A DNA stretch of 14,417 nt from JANMEX01 sp031423755 (GTDB taxonomy: Bacteria; Pseudomonadota; Alphaproteobacteria; Rhizobiales; Rhizobiaceae): the NCBI GenBank assembly GCA_031423755.1, contig JANPGC010000328.1, positions 1 to 14,417 of the forward strand, in the 5' to 3' direction. The notes beneath the pieces were generated by a model, which saw only the letters and a program-made list of their open reading frames with translations, was not told where the DNA came from and ran no database searches. Made by a program: the position numbers and the translations under genes. Positions 7,216 through 14,162 of the stretch are shown one piece after another. The number at the start of each line of letters is the position of its first letter. Positions within the stretch are counted from its first letter, which is position 1.

Positions 7216-8214
7216 TCAATACGGGCACTTGTTGTCGGCCATGAAGTCATGGACCTGCACCGTGCCGGCGATGATGTCAGCCTTGGCCTTTTCGACCGCT
7301 GCTGTCATTTCCGGCGTGATCATCGCCTTGTTGTTGTCATCGACGGCATAGTCAACGCCGCCTTCCTTGAGACCGAGCGCCACAATACCGCCGGAGAACT
7401 TGCCGCTCTGGGCGTCTGCGAACGCGTTATAAACGGCGACGTCGACGCGCTTGAGCATAGAGGTCAAAACCGTGCCTGGCTGAATGCCGTTCTGGTTTGA
7501 GTCTACTCCGATTGCCATCTTGCCGGCGTCTTTGGCAGCCTGAAGCACGCCAAGACCGGTCTGGCCTGCGGCTGCGAAAACCACGTCCGCGCCGCGGTCA
7601 AACTGCGACTTGGCCAATTCGCCGCCCTTGACCGGGTCATTCCACGCCGCGCCGGTGTCGCCGGTCATGTTCATGAACACTTCGCCGTCAGCCTTGACCG
7701 ACTTGAAGCCGCCCGCATAGCCGCAGCCGAACTTGGAAATCAGCGGAATGTCCATGCCGCCGACAAAGCCGCCCTTGCCGGTCTTGGAAGCCATGGCTGC
7801 CAGAACGCCGACGAGGTAGGAGCCTTCGTTTTCCTTGAAAACAACCGAGCGTACGTTCGGCTTGTCAACGACCATGTCGACGATCACGAAGTTGGTCTTG
7901 GGGAATTCATCGGCCAGCTTGGTGATGGCGTCGGCATTAGCAAAACCGATGGCGACAACCGGATTGGCACCACTTTCGGCGAACTTGCGCAGGCCCTGTT
8001 CACGCTGATCGGCGTTCTGAATTTCAAATTCCATATAGGCCTTGCCGGATTCGGCTTTCCACTTTTCCGCGCCATTGTAAGCCGATTCATTGAACGATTT
8101 GTCGAACTTGCCGCCAAGATCGAATTGCACGGCCGGTTCGCCCTCGGCGAACGCAGCGAAACCCGATACTGTCAGCGCTGATGCGGCCAGAAAGGCCGTG
8201 AGAATTTTTTTCAT
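7216..8214 (-). CDS. BMP-family ABC transporter substrate-binding protein (probable nucleoside uptake)
   Basis: A 332-aa secreted binding protein. The start at 8214 gives a clear signal peptide (MKKILTAFLAASALTVSGFAAFA), probably cut after Ala23 in AFA-EGE. There is no lipobox Cys, so it should be free in the periplasm. The mature N-terminus (VQFDLGGKFDKSFNESAYNG) and the motifs GFANADAI, GSYLVGVLAA, GGMDIPLISKFGCGY and ADVVFAAAGQTGLG are typical of the Bmp/Med/PnrA family, whose studied members bind purine nucleosides or related ligands. No ATPase or permease genes are adjacent, so its transporter partners lie elsewhere or are shared. A frame extension up to 8337 exists but runs through non-coding DNA. 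It ends in a strong terminator, so it is probably transcribed alone. Confidence 0.93.
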   Translation of the reverse strand: MKKILTAFLAASALTVSGFAAFAEGEPAVQFDLGGKFDKSFNESAYNGAEKWKAESGKAYMEFEIQNADQREQGLRKFAESGANPVVAIGFANADAITKLADEFPKTNFVIVDMVVDKPNVRSVVFKENEGSYLVGVLAAMASKTGKGGFVGGMDIPLISKFGCGYAGGFKSVKADGEVFMNMTGDTGAAWNDPVKGGELAKSQFDRGADVVFAAAGQTGLGVLQAAKDAGKMAIGVDSNQNGIQPGTVLTSMLKRVDVAVYNAFADAQSGKFSGGIVALGLKEGGVDYAVDDNNKAMITPEMTAAVEKAKADIIAGTVQVHDFMADNKCPY

Positions 8215-8286
8215 GATGTCCAACCCTGTTGGTTTTGAATATTTTGACGGCGGCGCAGCAAAATTTACCCATGCCTCACCGCCAGC

Positions 8287-8305
8287 GGGAGGGTTCATCC
8301 CTCCC
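8287..8305. other. hairpin in the 5' region of the BMP-family gene
   Basis: GGGAGGG (8287-8293) and CCCTCCC (8299-8305) form a perfect 7-bp stem with a 5-nt loop, about 75 nt upstream of the binding-protein start. There is no T-tract on either side. It may be part of a structured leader; I do not recognise a known riboswitch. Confidence 0.4.
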
Positions 8306-8383
8306 GGCCAACGGGAATGTTGCACGGCCCAAGACAAATATCACCATGAATCTTTGACCTTGCGGACAAATTTTGCCCCAGAT

Positions 8384-8395
8384 CAGATGCATCTG
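8384..8395. promoter_or_regulatory. 12-bp palindrome, possible operator
   Basis: CAGATGCATCTG is a perfect palindrome located between the small membrane protein gene and the binding-protein gene, about 170 bp before the latter's start. Its size suits a dimeric repressor, but no cognate regulator is recognisable in the window. Confidence 0.25.
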
Positions 8396-8471
8396 CGAAA
8401 GTCTGTTCTGACCGCGTGCAGAGCTGAGATCTTGTTTTTGAACATCTCGGAGGGATACGTGGACGCCGCAT

Positions 8472-8792
8472 TCAGCGGGCGGCGAAATTGCCATAAGGAT
8501 TTTCACGCTTGGCGCCGATGGCATAGAAGACGGCAGCGAACACGGCGAACACGGCGGTGGCAGGCATAGCGAGAAGGAAAAGGAAGGCCGGGTCATTGAC
8601 GACCGCGGGAAGCCTTGACTGAACAAAGGCCTGCGCCGCGTTGAGACTGTCCGGCGAAAGATCGGCCCAGCCCTTGCCGAGGGAGGTCAGCACCAGCTTG
8701 GATGCGGCGATGCTCCGCGAGGTATCGACCACGGCGGCAATCACCGCCACGGCCAGAAAGATCAGCGCAAGAAAACGAAAGATGAAGCGCAT
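8472..8792 (-). CDS. small two-helix membrane protein of unknown function
   Basis: 106 aa from ATG 8792. An AAGGGA lies upstream, and the first membrane helix begins right at this start. Helix 1 covers about residues 4-22 (FIFRFLALIFLAVAVIAAV). A polar loop of about 50 residues follows (DTSRSIAASKLVL...SLNAAQAF). Helix 2 covers about 74-95 (LFLLAMPATAVFAVFAAVFY), and the tail is short and basic (AKRENPYGNFAAR). The open frame extends upstream to 8942, but that part is Arg-rich and looks non-coding. The gene lies upstream of, and in the same direction as, the BMP gene, but the 257-bp gap with a palindrome argues against a tight operon. Role unknown. Confidence 0.7.
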   Translation of the reverse strand: MRFIFRFLALIFLAVAVIAAVVDTSRSIAASKLVLTSLGKGWADLSPDSLNAAQAFVQSRLPAVVNDPAFLFLLAMPATAVFAVFAAVFYAIGAKRENPYGNFAAR

Positions 8793-9039
8793 CAAGGGCA
8801 GTCCCTTCCCAAGGCGCTCCGAAACGGCGCGCCGAAGCGCCAAGGATACGGACTTGCGGGCCAAACGGCAATCATCCCGGCGGCAATTTGGTCGAATGGT
8901 GAATGCGAACATTTCGCCGAATATAGAGTTGAACGTTGGCACTTTCCCGTTATAAGGAGCGCGCTTTCAAGGCGGCGGTGAATATCGCGCCCGCTGGCAA
9001 GAGAAGCGCCCGGACCTTTCCAGCCGGGCAGCATGGTGC

Positions 9040-9130
9040 GGACAGGTGGCCGAGTGGTTTAAGGCGCACGCCTGGAAAGTGTGTGTACGTTAATAGCGTA
9101 CCGCGGGTTCGAATCCCGCCCTGTCCGCCA
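9040..9130 (+). tRNA. tRNA-Ser (anticodon GGA)
   Basis: A full class II tRNA cloverleaf. The acceptor stem is GGACAGG (9040-9046) with CCTGTCC (9120-9126), discriminator G, and CCA is encoded. The D-arm is GCCGAGTGGTTTAAGGC. The anticodon loop CTGGAAA (9072-9078) has GGA at 9074-9076, and the long variable arm is closed by GTACG/CGTAC. The T-arm is GCGGG-TTCGAAT-CCCGC. It reads UCC and UCU codons. Confidence 0.97.
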
Positions 9131-9339
9131 TTCAATTCCGTCTTGCAGTTCCTCCTTGCGAACCAGCAACAATGCCCCAATCCGACGTATTGTCGTGGTC
9201 TGCGTCGCCCCTGAATTGAGCGTTGACGCATGAAGGGCGGCTGCAAATCGTTGCTGTCGTCTCTTCCGCTTTCCAATTCGTCGCAATGTCTGATAGGTTT
9301 CGCGTTATTGGGGAAAACATCAGGGGATAACAGCAATAC

Positions 9340-11298
9340 GTGAATGACCGTTTGATCATCACCATGATCGGCGAGCTCGGCTTAAGCTTTGCCGGCAGAC
9401 CGGTCAGGACGCAGTCGCGCAAGTCTGAAGTGCTTCTGGCCTGCCTTGCCTTGTCGGGCACCGGCCAGATGTCACGCCAGTCTGCGGCAGGTCTTCTATG
9501 GTCTGACGGTACCGAAGAGGCGGCGCGCACGTCGCTCAGGCAGGCGGTTATGACCATCAAGCGTGCGCTGCAAGCGGCTGGGTTCGACGGTTTTGACGCC
9601 GGTCGCGACCATTTGCGGCTGGACCTCTCGATGGTGGAAGCCGACGTGCAGACGCTGCATGCTGAAGCCAGAGCAGGAAAGGTTCCGGATCTGGCAAGCC
9701 TGCACCATTTCCGTTACGCGGAATCGCTTCTGAAGGGGCTTGATGATCTCGATGAGAGTCTTGCGGCCTGGCTCTCCATGCAGCGGCAGGTTTGGCGAGA
9801 CATGATGGGCGATGCGTTGCAGGCCGGACTTCAAGCGGCCAGCGGAAAGCCGGCATTGCGGCAGGCTTGGGCCAAGGCGATGTTGGCCTTTGATCCGTCA
9901 AACGAACCGGTTGCCCGGCACCTGATGGAAATGCGCAGCGCTGCAGCCGACTTTGCCGGTGCGCTGGCCGTGTTTGCCGATCTTGCCAAGACGCTGAAGG
10001 AGGATTTTGACGACAATCCTTCGGCTGAGACACGGCGGCTTGCCGATGTGATCAAGGCGCGGCAGAGCGCCCACCGCACCGAAGCGCGGACACCCGCTTA
10101 CAATCTCCTTGACGCGCGACACGAGCCCAATCCGGTCATTGTCGTTTCGCAAGTGCCTGATGCCATATCAGACCCGCAACTCGCCGAGATCCTTTCGGGG
10201 CTGCGGTTTGAACTGGTCTCGCTGCTGGTTCGCTTTCGCGAATGGTCTGTCGTGGACTGGACACCCGCCAATGGCGACCATAACCGGCCGGCCTACACGA
10301 TCCTCTTTTCCGGACATGCCCGTGACGGCCGGTTCGCCTATTCGATCACGCTGCGCGACGAGCGGGATGGCGCTTTCATATGGAGCGACACATTTCGCGG
10401 CGGCAAGGACACGCTCCACGAAGTGGAAGAGACATTTGTCCGGCGCATGGCGGCTGCGCTCAACATCCATATTTCCGCCGACCGGCTGCGCCGGTTTTCG
10501 ACCAGCAATGCCATTCCGGCCAGCCATTTCGACGCATGGGTGAAAGCGCAGCAGCTGATGCAGCGCTGGCGTGATCCAGAGGACAACGCTGCATTCGAAT
10601 TGCTCGACGGCATCATCCGCGATCTGCCGACGTTCAGTCCGGCGCACAGCGCTTTGGCCCAGCACGCCAATGGGCGGCATATCGTTTGTCCTGGCAATTT
10701 CCGCGACACCGAACTGACACTGAACGCGTTCCGCCACGCCTCGACAGCACGGCTGCTCGACCCGCTGGACGCCAAGGCGCATCTTTGCCTTGGCTGGACG
10801 CACGCGTTGCTGAACCAGTTCAACGAGGCGGCCGGCGCTTTCCGCGATGCGTTGCAACTCAACAGCAATGATCCCTGGGTGCTGACCTCGGCGACACATG
10901 GCCTTGCCTTCTGCGGCGCGACGCAGGAAGTGAAGACGCTCGCCAAACGCATCACCGGGCTTGGCGTTTCACTGGCGCCGGAACACTGGAGCTATCTGGC
11001 GGGAATCCACTTTCTGTCCGGGGACTACACGGGCTGCATTGAAGCCGCGCGCCATGTCGAGCACGGCTATTATGGCATGAAGACGTGGACCATTGCCGCG
11101 CTTGCCGAGAGCGGAGAAACTGCGGCAGCGCGCAACGAGGCGGACGCCCTGTTCAAGGCGCTGGTGCGTGACTGGCGCTCAAACCGTGCTGCCAGTCCCC
11201 TTGTCGCAGGAGACTGGCTGGCGGACATGTTTCCGATCCGCGACCAGGCCGTGCGCCAAAAGCTGCGCGGGCGGCTGACCGAGGCCGGATTTCAGTGA
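9340..11298 (+). CDS. SARP-like transcriptional regulator (winged helix + BTAD) with FlgO/TolB-like and TPR regions
   Basis: A 652-aa regulator. Residues 1 to about 95 form an OmpR-type winged helix (RLIITMIGELGLSFAGRPV, then SRKSEVLLACLAL and RTSLRQAVMTIKRAL). A bacterial transcriptional activation domain (BTAD) follows to about 240 (FAGALAVFADLAKTLKEDF...PSAETRRL). Residues of about 265-385 resemble the FlgO/TolB-N-like module found in CadC- and cyclase-type regulators (ILFSGHARDGRFAYSITLRD...FIWSDTFRG). The rest is helical and TPR-like (AHLCLGWTHALLNQFNEAAGAFRDAL). The start is GTG 9340, with a rather distant AGGGGA (9322-9327); ATG 9364 would cut into the first strand. No membrane helix is seen, so it acts in the cytoplasm. 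Such proteins activate nearby promoters through tandem direct repeats. The 11-bp-period repeats upstream of the peroxidase gene are good target candidates. Confidence 0.88.
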   Translation: MNDRLIITMIGELGLSFAGRPVRTQSRKSEVLLACLALSGTGQMSRQSAAGLLWSDGTEEAARTSLRQAVMTIKRALQAAGFDGFDAGRDHLRLDLSMVEADVQTLHAEARAGKVPDLASLHHFRYAESLLKGLDDLDESLAAWLSMQRQVWRDMMGDALQAGLQAASGKPALRQAWAKAMLAFDPSNEPVARHLMEMRSAAADFAGALAVFADLAKTLKEDFDDNPSAETRRLADVIKARQSAHRTEARTPAYNLLDARHEPNPVIVVSQVPDAISDPQLAEILSGLRFELVSLLVRFREWSVVDWTPANGDHNRPAYTILFSGHARDGRFAYSITLRDERDGAFIWSDTFRGGKDTLHEVEETFVRRMAAALNIHISADRLRRFSTSNAIPASHFDAWVKAQQLMQRWRDPEDNAAFELLDGIIRDLPTFSPAHSALAQHANGRHIVCPGNFRDTELTLNAFRHASTARLLDPLDAKAHLCLGWTHALLNQFNEAAGAFRDALQLNSNDPWVLTSATHGLAFCGATQEVKTLAKRITGLGVSLAPEHWSYLAGIHFLSGDYTGCIEAARHVEHGYYGMKTWTIAALAESGETAAARNEADALFKALVRDWRSNRAASPLVAGDWLADMFPIRDQAVRQKLRGRLTEAGFQ

Positions 11299-11300
11299 CG

Positions 11301-11759
11301 CTACCGGCAGACAGAGGTGGTGTAGTCTGCTACCCGGCAGAAGAAAAAGTCGAGATCATTGAGTTCCTTGTCTGACGGGTGCGCCCGTTCTTCACCATCG
11401 CCGCGCATTTTCACCTCGTAGAAAGGCGGTACCTCATAGCCCTTCTTGGTCGATCCGGGGTCTTTGGCCAGCGCCTTCTTGTGGTCATTGGCCTGCTTGG
11501 TCAGCACCTTGACGGTGTTTTCAATCATCGCCTTCGGTGGCAGGCGCAGGACGAACTCCTCCGATTGCGCCTGCACGGTGCGGATCGATTTGTAGCGGGT
11601 CGGCACCATGGCGATCTTCGGCTCGAGCGCCTTCTTCAACTCGTCAATCGACGTCGGGGCCTTTGACGGATCGGACGCCCATTCCTTGATTTTCTTGCCG
11701 AATTTCAGATGGTCGAGAATTTTGAAGCGGCCATGCGGGCCTTCATGTAAATCAAGCAT
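11301..11759 (-). CDS. unknown 152-aa protein, second gene of the peroxidase operon
   Basis: I do not recognise this protein. ATG 11757-11759 is preceded by AGGAG at good spacing. It is lysine-rich and soluble, without signal peptide or membrane segments. The middle (about 50-75, PKIAMVPTRYKSIRTVQAQSE and on to LRLPPKAM) looks like a beta-rich part, and the C-terminus holds two Cys residues (FFFCRVADYTTSVCR). It begins 30 nt after the peroxidase stop on the same strand, so the two are very likely co-transcribed, and it may be an accessory or maturation partner of that enzyme. Its 3' end converges on the regulator gene with a 2-nt gap. Confidence 0.7.
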   Translation of the reverse strand: MLDLHEGPHGRFKILDHLKFGKKIKEWASDPSKAPTSIDELKKALEPKIAMVPTRYKSIRTVQAQSEEFVLRLPPKAMIENTVKVLTKQANDHKKALAKDPGSTKKGYEVPPFYEVKMRGDGEERAHPSDKELNDLDFFFCRVADYTTSVCR

Positions 11760-11789
11760 ATGCGTTACTCCTCTTGTTTGCTTGGGTGT

Positions 11790-13460
11790 TCAAACCAGCG
11801 GCAGCGGACTTCCGCCGGGCAGGCGTTTTTCCGTTTCCGGCAGGTTGCGGTCGAGCCAGCGGATCAGCGCCGGCATGGTATCGGGCGTCTGCCCGAATGC
11901 GGCTTTGACAGCCTCAGCGGCGCCAAATCCGGCGCGCGGCATGATCGTGTCAAAGGAACGTTCATCTTCAAGCGCGCGAAAGAATGTCTCAGCGGCAATG
12001 ATCGAGCCGAGCGGTCCCAGAGACTTGCCAGACCAAGGTTTTTGCGAAGCTTCAATCAGCACAAACAGGCCAAGCGGCGGGTCATTGACCGCGATTTCTG
12101 CCAACGCCTTGGGCATCTTGCCAAGACCGCCGGACGGGTGAAGCGCGCGGCTTGAGTCCTCCAGCCATTCGCGAACAATTGTCCGGTGGCGGGCGGCGTC
12201 CAGAAGCCATGCACGGTTGGGATAGTTTGCCGGCGCATGTGCGGCTATCCGCTCTCGCAGATGGGCCAACGTCGACACGCCCGAGACTGCGCCGCGCAGC
12301 AGATCGCGCCGCGCCAGCCCGCCGCCCTCTGAGTCTTTCGGGTGCTTGAAGGCGCGGATGAGCGGGCCGGCATAGCCGGGCCCAATCAGCATGCTTGGTT
12401 GCGGCGCGCGTCGGCCAAGATCGAAAAACAGCGACCACTGAGCAATCCATTCGCGGTCAAAAGGCATGTCGCGCGGGCGCTTGAGTGAATTGCGCTCGAT
12501 CACCGAGGCCAGCGGATGGCTCTCGCTTTTCAGGTTGAACCGGTATTCCGGCCGCACCATCGCATGGCCCATTCGATAGACCGCATGGGCAAATTCTGCA
12601 GAAACCGGCCGGTGCTTCAGTCCTTTTGCCAGGAACCGGCTTTCATCCTTGCTGCTGTCATACCATGCGAAGGTGGCAGGCTCGACCAGCCGGCGCACGA
12701 GGTCATTGCGGATAATTGACCGGAACGCTGCCGTCAGCGCCAGCCGCGCCCCAAGGTAGCGCTCGTCGGCGTCCCAATTGGCCGGCATCTTTGCGACCGC
12801 AGCGTTGTGCACCATCGCAAACAGGGCTGTGATTTGCGAGATGACGGCATTGTCATCATTACGCGCGTCAGCGATCAGCGGCACCGAGCGCACCAAACCG
12901 CCAGTCCTGTCAATAAACCTCCCGATGTCGCGCAACGGTCCGGCGCGTGAGCCGATGCGCACCGGCTCCAGCCGCAAATGCACTGGCGTTTCGGTCGGGT
13001 CTTCCGGCCAAGCGTGACAATGCGGCGATGTCTGCGGCCCAGTGCCATAGAGCGTATCGAGCATCAGAGCGCGGGATCGCAGATTTTCCTGTGCTGGCGG
13101 GCAAAACAGATCGACCGCTGCGCGGCTGTTCATGGTCAGGTCATGGGCTGTAAACTGCGCCAGATAGGTATAGCCGGACGGGATGGCTTCGTTGAAACTG
13201 CCGCCATCCTCGCCGCGGCGGATGTTGCCGTCCATTCTGATGGCCAGCTGCTCCATCAGCGCGCCTGTCTGCTTGATGTCAGGGCCGCTGCCATCGCGGC
13301 TGACAACGCCGCAATAGGCACCGTGCTCACCACCAATGCCCGGCAACGCGCCCGGATACTGATGCAGGCCAGCACCAGCACTGTCCCTGCGGACGTTCAG
13401 CCTCTCAAGCGAATTCTCTCCGGCTTCAGCCAGTTTCGGCCCTGCCACGCGACCATGCAT
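11790..13460 (-). CDS. animal-type heme peroxidase family protein
   Basis: 556 aa, member of the peroxidase-cyclooxygenase (An_peroxidase) superfamily, which uses H2O2 or lipid substrates with a b-type or covalently bound heme. Visible hallmarks in order are the distal His106-Asp107 in QFTAHDLT; Arg200 in ADARNDDN followed by an Ile-Thr-Ala-Leu-Phe and MVHN helix, matching the family's distal Arg region; and the proximal His299 in FAHAVYRMGHAMV. The length is typical of compact bacterial members. There is no signal peptide, so it is cytosolic or exported by another route. The start at 13460 has GGTGGTGAG upstream. Two tandem AGCGTGAAA boxes lie 35-56 bp upstream and probably control it. It forms an operon with the 152-aa unknown gene and lies next to a SARP-like regulator. 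The substrate cannot be told from sequence. Confidence 0.88.
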   Translation of the reverse strand: MHGRVAGPKLAEAGENSLERLNVRRDSAGAGLHQYPGALPGIGGEHGAYCGVVSRDGSGPDIKQTGALMEQLAIRMDGNIRRGEDGGSFNEAIPSGYTYLAQFTAHDLTMNSRAAVDLFCPPAQENLRSRALMLDTLYGTGPQTSPHCHAWPEDPTETPVHLRLEPVRIGSRAGPLRDIGRFIDRTGGLVRSVPLIADARNDDNAVISQITALFAMVHNAAVAKMPANWDADERYLGARLALTAAFRSIIRNDLVRRLVEPATFAWYDSSKDESRFLAKGLKHRPVSAEFAHAVYRMGHAMVRPEYRFNLKSESHPLASVIERNSLKRPRDMPFDREWIAQWSLFFDLGRRAPQPSMLIGPGYAGPLIRAFKHPKDSEGGGLARRDLLRGAVSGVSTLAHLRERIAAHAPANYPNRAWLLDAARHRTIVREWLEDSSRALHPSGGLGKMPKALAEIAVNDPPLGLFVLIEASQKPWSGKSLGPLGSIIAAETFFRALEDERSFDTIMPRAGFGAAEAVKAAFGQTPDTMPALIRWLDRNLPETEKRLPGGSPLPLV

Positions 13461-13494
13461 ACACTCACCACCCTGTCCCGAAATGAACCAAAGG

Positions 13495-13516
13495 CAGCGT
13501 GAAACGAGCGTGAAAT
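13495..13516. promoter_or_regulatory. tandem direct-repeat operator, copy 1 (peroxidase promoter)
   Basis: AGCGTGAAA occurs at 13496-13504 and again at 13507-13515, an 11-bp period, flanked by C on the left and T on the right. On the leftward strand this reads TTTCACGCT twice, ending about 9 bp before a weak -10-like TCATTT (13486-13481). Heptamers repeated every 11 bp are the known target architecture of SARP and other OmpR-type activators. The match to the neighbouring regulator is inferred. Confidence 0.6.
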
Positions 13517-13553
13517 CGAAGGCTGAGTTTAGATGTTATTAACAGTTGGAAGA

Positions 13554-13591
13554 AAAAGCCGGGGGTCGGCGCGTGCAGTCCGGACCCCCGG
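13554..13591 (-). terminator. intrinsic terminator for a leftward transcript
   Basis: CCGGGGGTC (13559-13567) and GACCCCCGG (13583-13591) form a perfect 9-bp stem with a 15-nt loop. Read leftward it is followed by CTTTTTCTTCC. It stands upstream of the peroxidase gene and cannot terminate it, so it must end a transcript that starts further right, or block read-through from the aldolase gene. Confidence 0.7.
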
Positions 13592-13790
13592 TGAGTCAGT
13601 CATCGGTCCGACTTAAATCAGACTGACTCGAGCAAATTGAGCCTCAGCGCTGCATTCGAAGCGGCCAAGGCCCGGGAGGCGCGGCCAAACCCAAGCCGCG
13701 GAAAATACGTGTTACGTTTGAACCAGTCTCCACTGTGATGAAGGCTGTCAGCGCGGCTCTCACGTTGCCTGACGGCACTAATGCTGACCC
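13554..13790 (-). ncRNA. candidate small RNA between operator copy 2 and the terminator
   Basis: A leftward transcript starting just after operator copy 2 (about 13775) would run about 220 nt to the intrinsic terminator at 13559-13591. It would contain a second inverted repeat, GAGTCAGTC (13593-13601) with GACTGACTC (13621-13629), and a GC-rich inner part. No well-started ORF fills it. One leftward frame is open over about 90 codons to the TGA at 13618-13620 but has no ATG, GTG or TTG start near its beginning. A GTG-started frame of 39 codons exists, with weak support. I therefore favour a non-coding or broken unit. Confidence 0.35.
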
Positions 13791-13811
13791 AGCGTGAAAG
13801 CAGCGTGAAAT
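13790..13811. promoter_or_regulatory. tandem direct-repeat operator, copy 2
   Basis: AGCGTGAAA at 13791-13799 and 13802-13810, again an 11-bp period. Over 22 bp this copy differs from copy 1 only at the two spacer bases (GC instead of CG). It lies upstream of the putative small RNA on the minus strand, with CATTAG (13783-13778) as a possible -10. It is also 139 bp before the 69-aa ORF on the plus strand. Confidence 0.6.
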
Positions 13812-13949
13812 GCGGGTACCAGTGTCTGGCCCGCTGCGCTGTCGGCAGCAGACGTACGCGGGATATTAAATAAGCATTCTCTAATATTAATCCGATATTA
13901 AGCCTTTCCCGTCAATTTGATTGAAATTGTGGTTTTCCGGGGCTGGAAA

Positions 13950-14159
13950 ATGTCGAATACAGAGATGCGTTTTGAAACGCGTGAAGCGATCAACAATGCA
14001 ATCATGCATCTGGTTGAGTCAGGCATATTGCTTGAAGACGTCGACGTGGAACTCTGCCGAATCGGCGTGGTTGATCTGGATCTCTGCGTTGATTGCCTCA
14101 ACGAAATGGCGCTGACGCTGGCCGCGAACGAGGTCACAGCAGCGCTCGACGCTGCTTGA
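13950..14159 (+). CDS. small acidic protein of unknown function (69 aa)
   Basis: The ATG at 13950 follows GGGGCTGGAAA. A TTG at 13917 in the same frame would add 11 residues but is less likely. The chain is acidic and probably alpha-beta: a helix (REAINNAIMHLVESG), then VDVELCRIGVVDLDL and a second helix. It contains Cys36, Cys46 and Cys49, the last two as a CVDC pair that might bind a metal or be redox-active. The AT-rich stretch 13865-13910 upstream probably holds its promoter. It converges on the aldolase gene with a 3-nt gap. I do not recognise the family. Confidence 0.55.
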   Translation: MSNTEMRFETREAINNAIMHLVESGILLEDVDVELCRIGVVDLDLCVDCLNEMALTLAANEVTAALDAA

Positions 14160-14162
14160 TCT

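Noticed and set aside
8215..8337. N-terminal extension of the BMP-family protein
   Set aside because: It would bury the clear signal peptide that begins at 8214 and crosses a hairpin in the leader.
8501..8510. A further copy of the AGCGTGAAA box (as TTTCACGCT)
   Set aside because: It is a single half-site inside the coding region of the small membrane protein, without a partner at 11 bp.
9040..9130. tRNA-Ser as attachment site of an integrated element
   Set aside because: No integrase and no repeat of the tRNA 3' end is present in the window.
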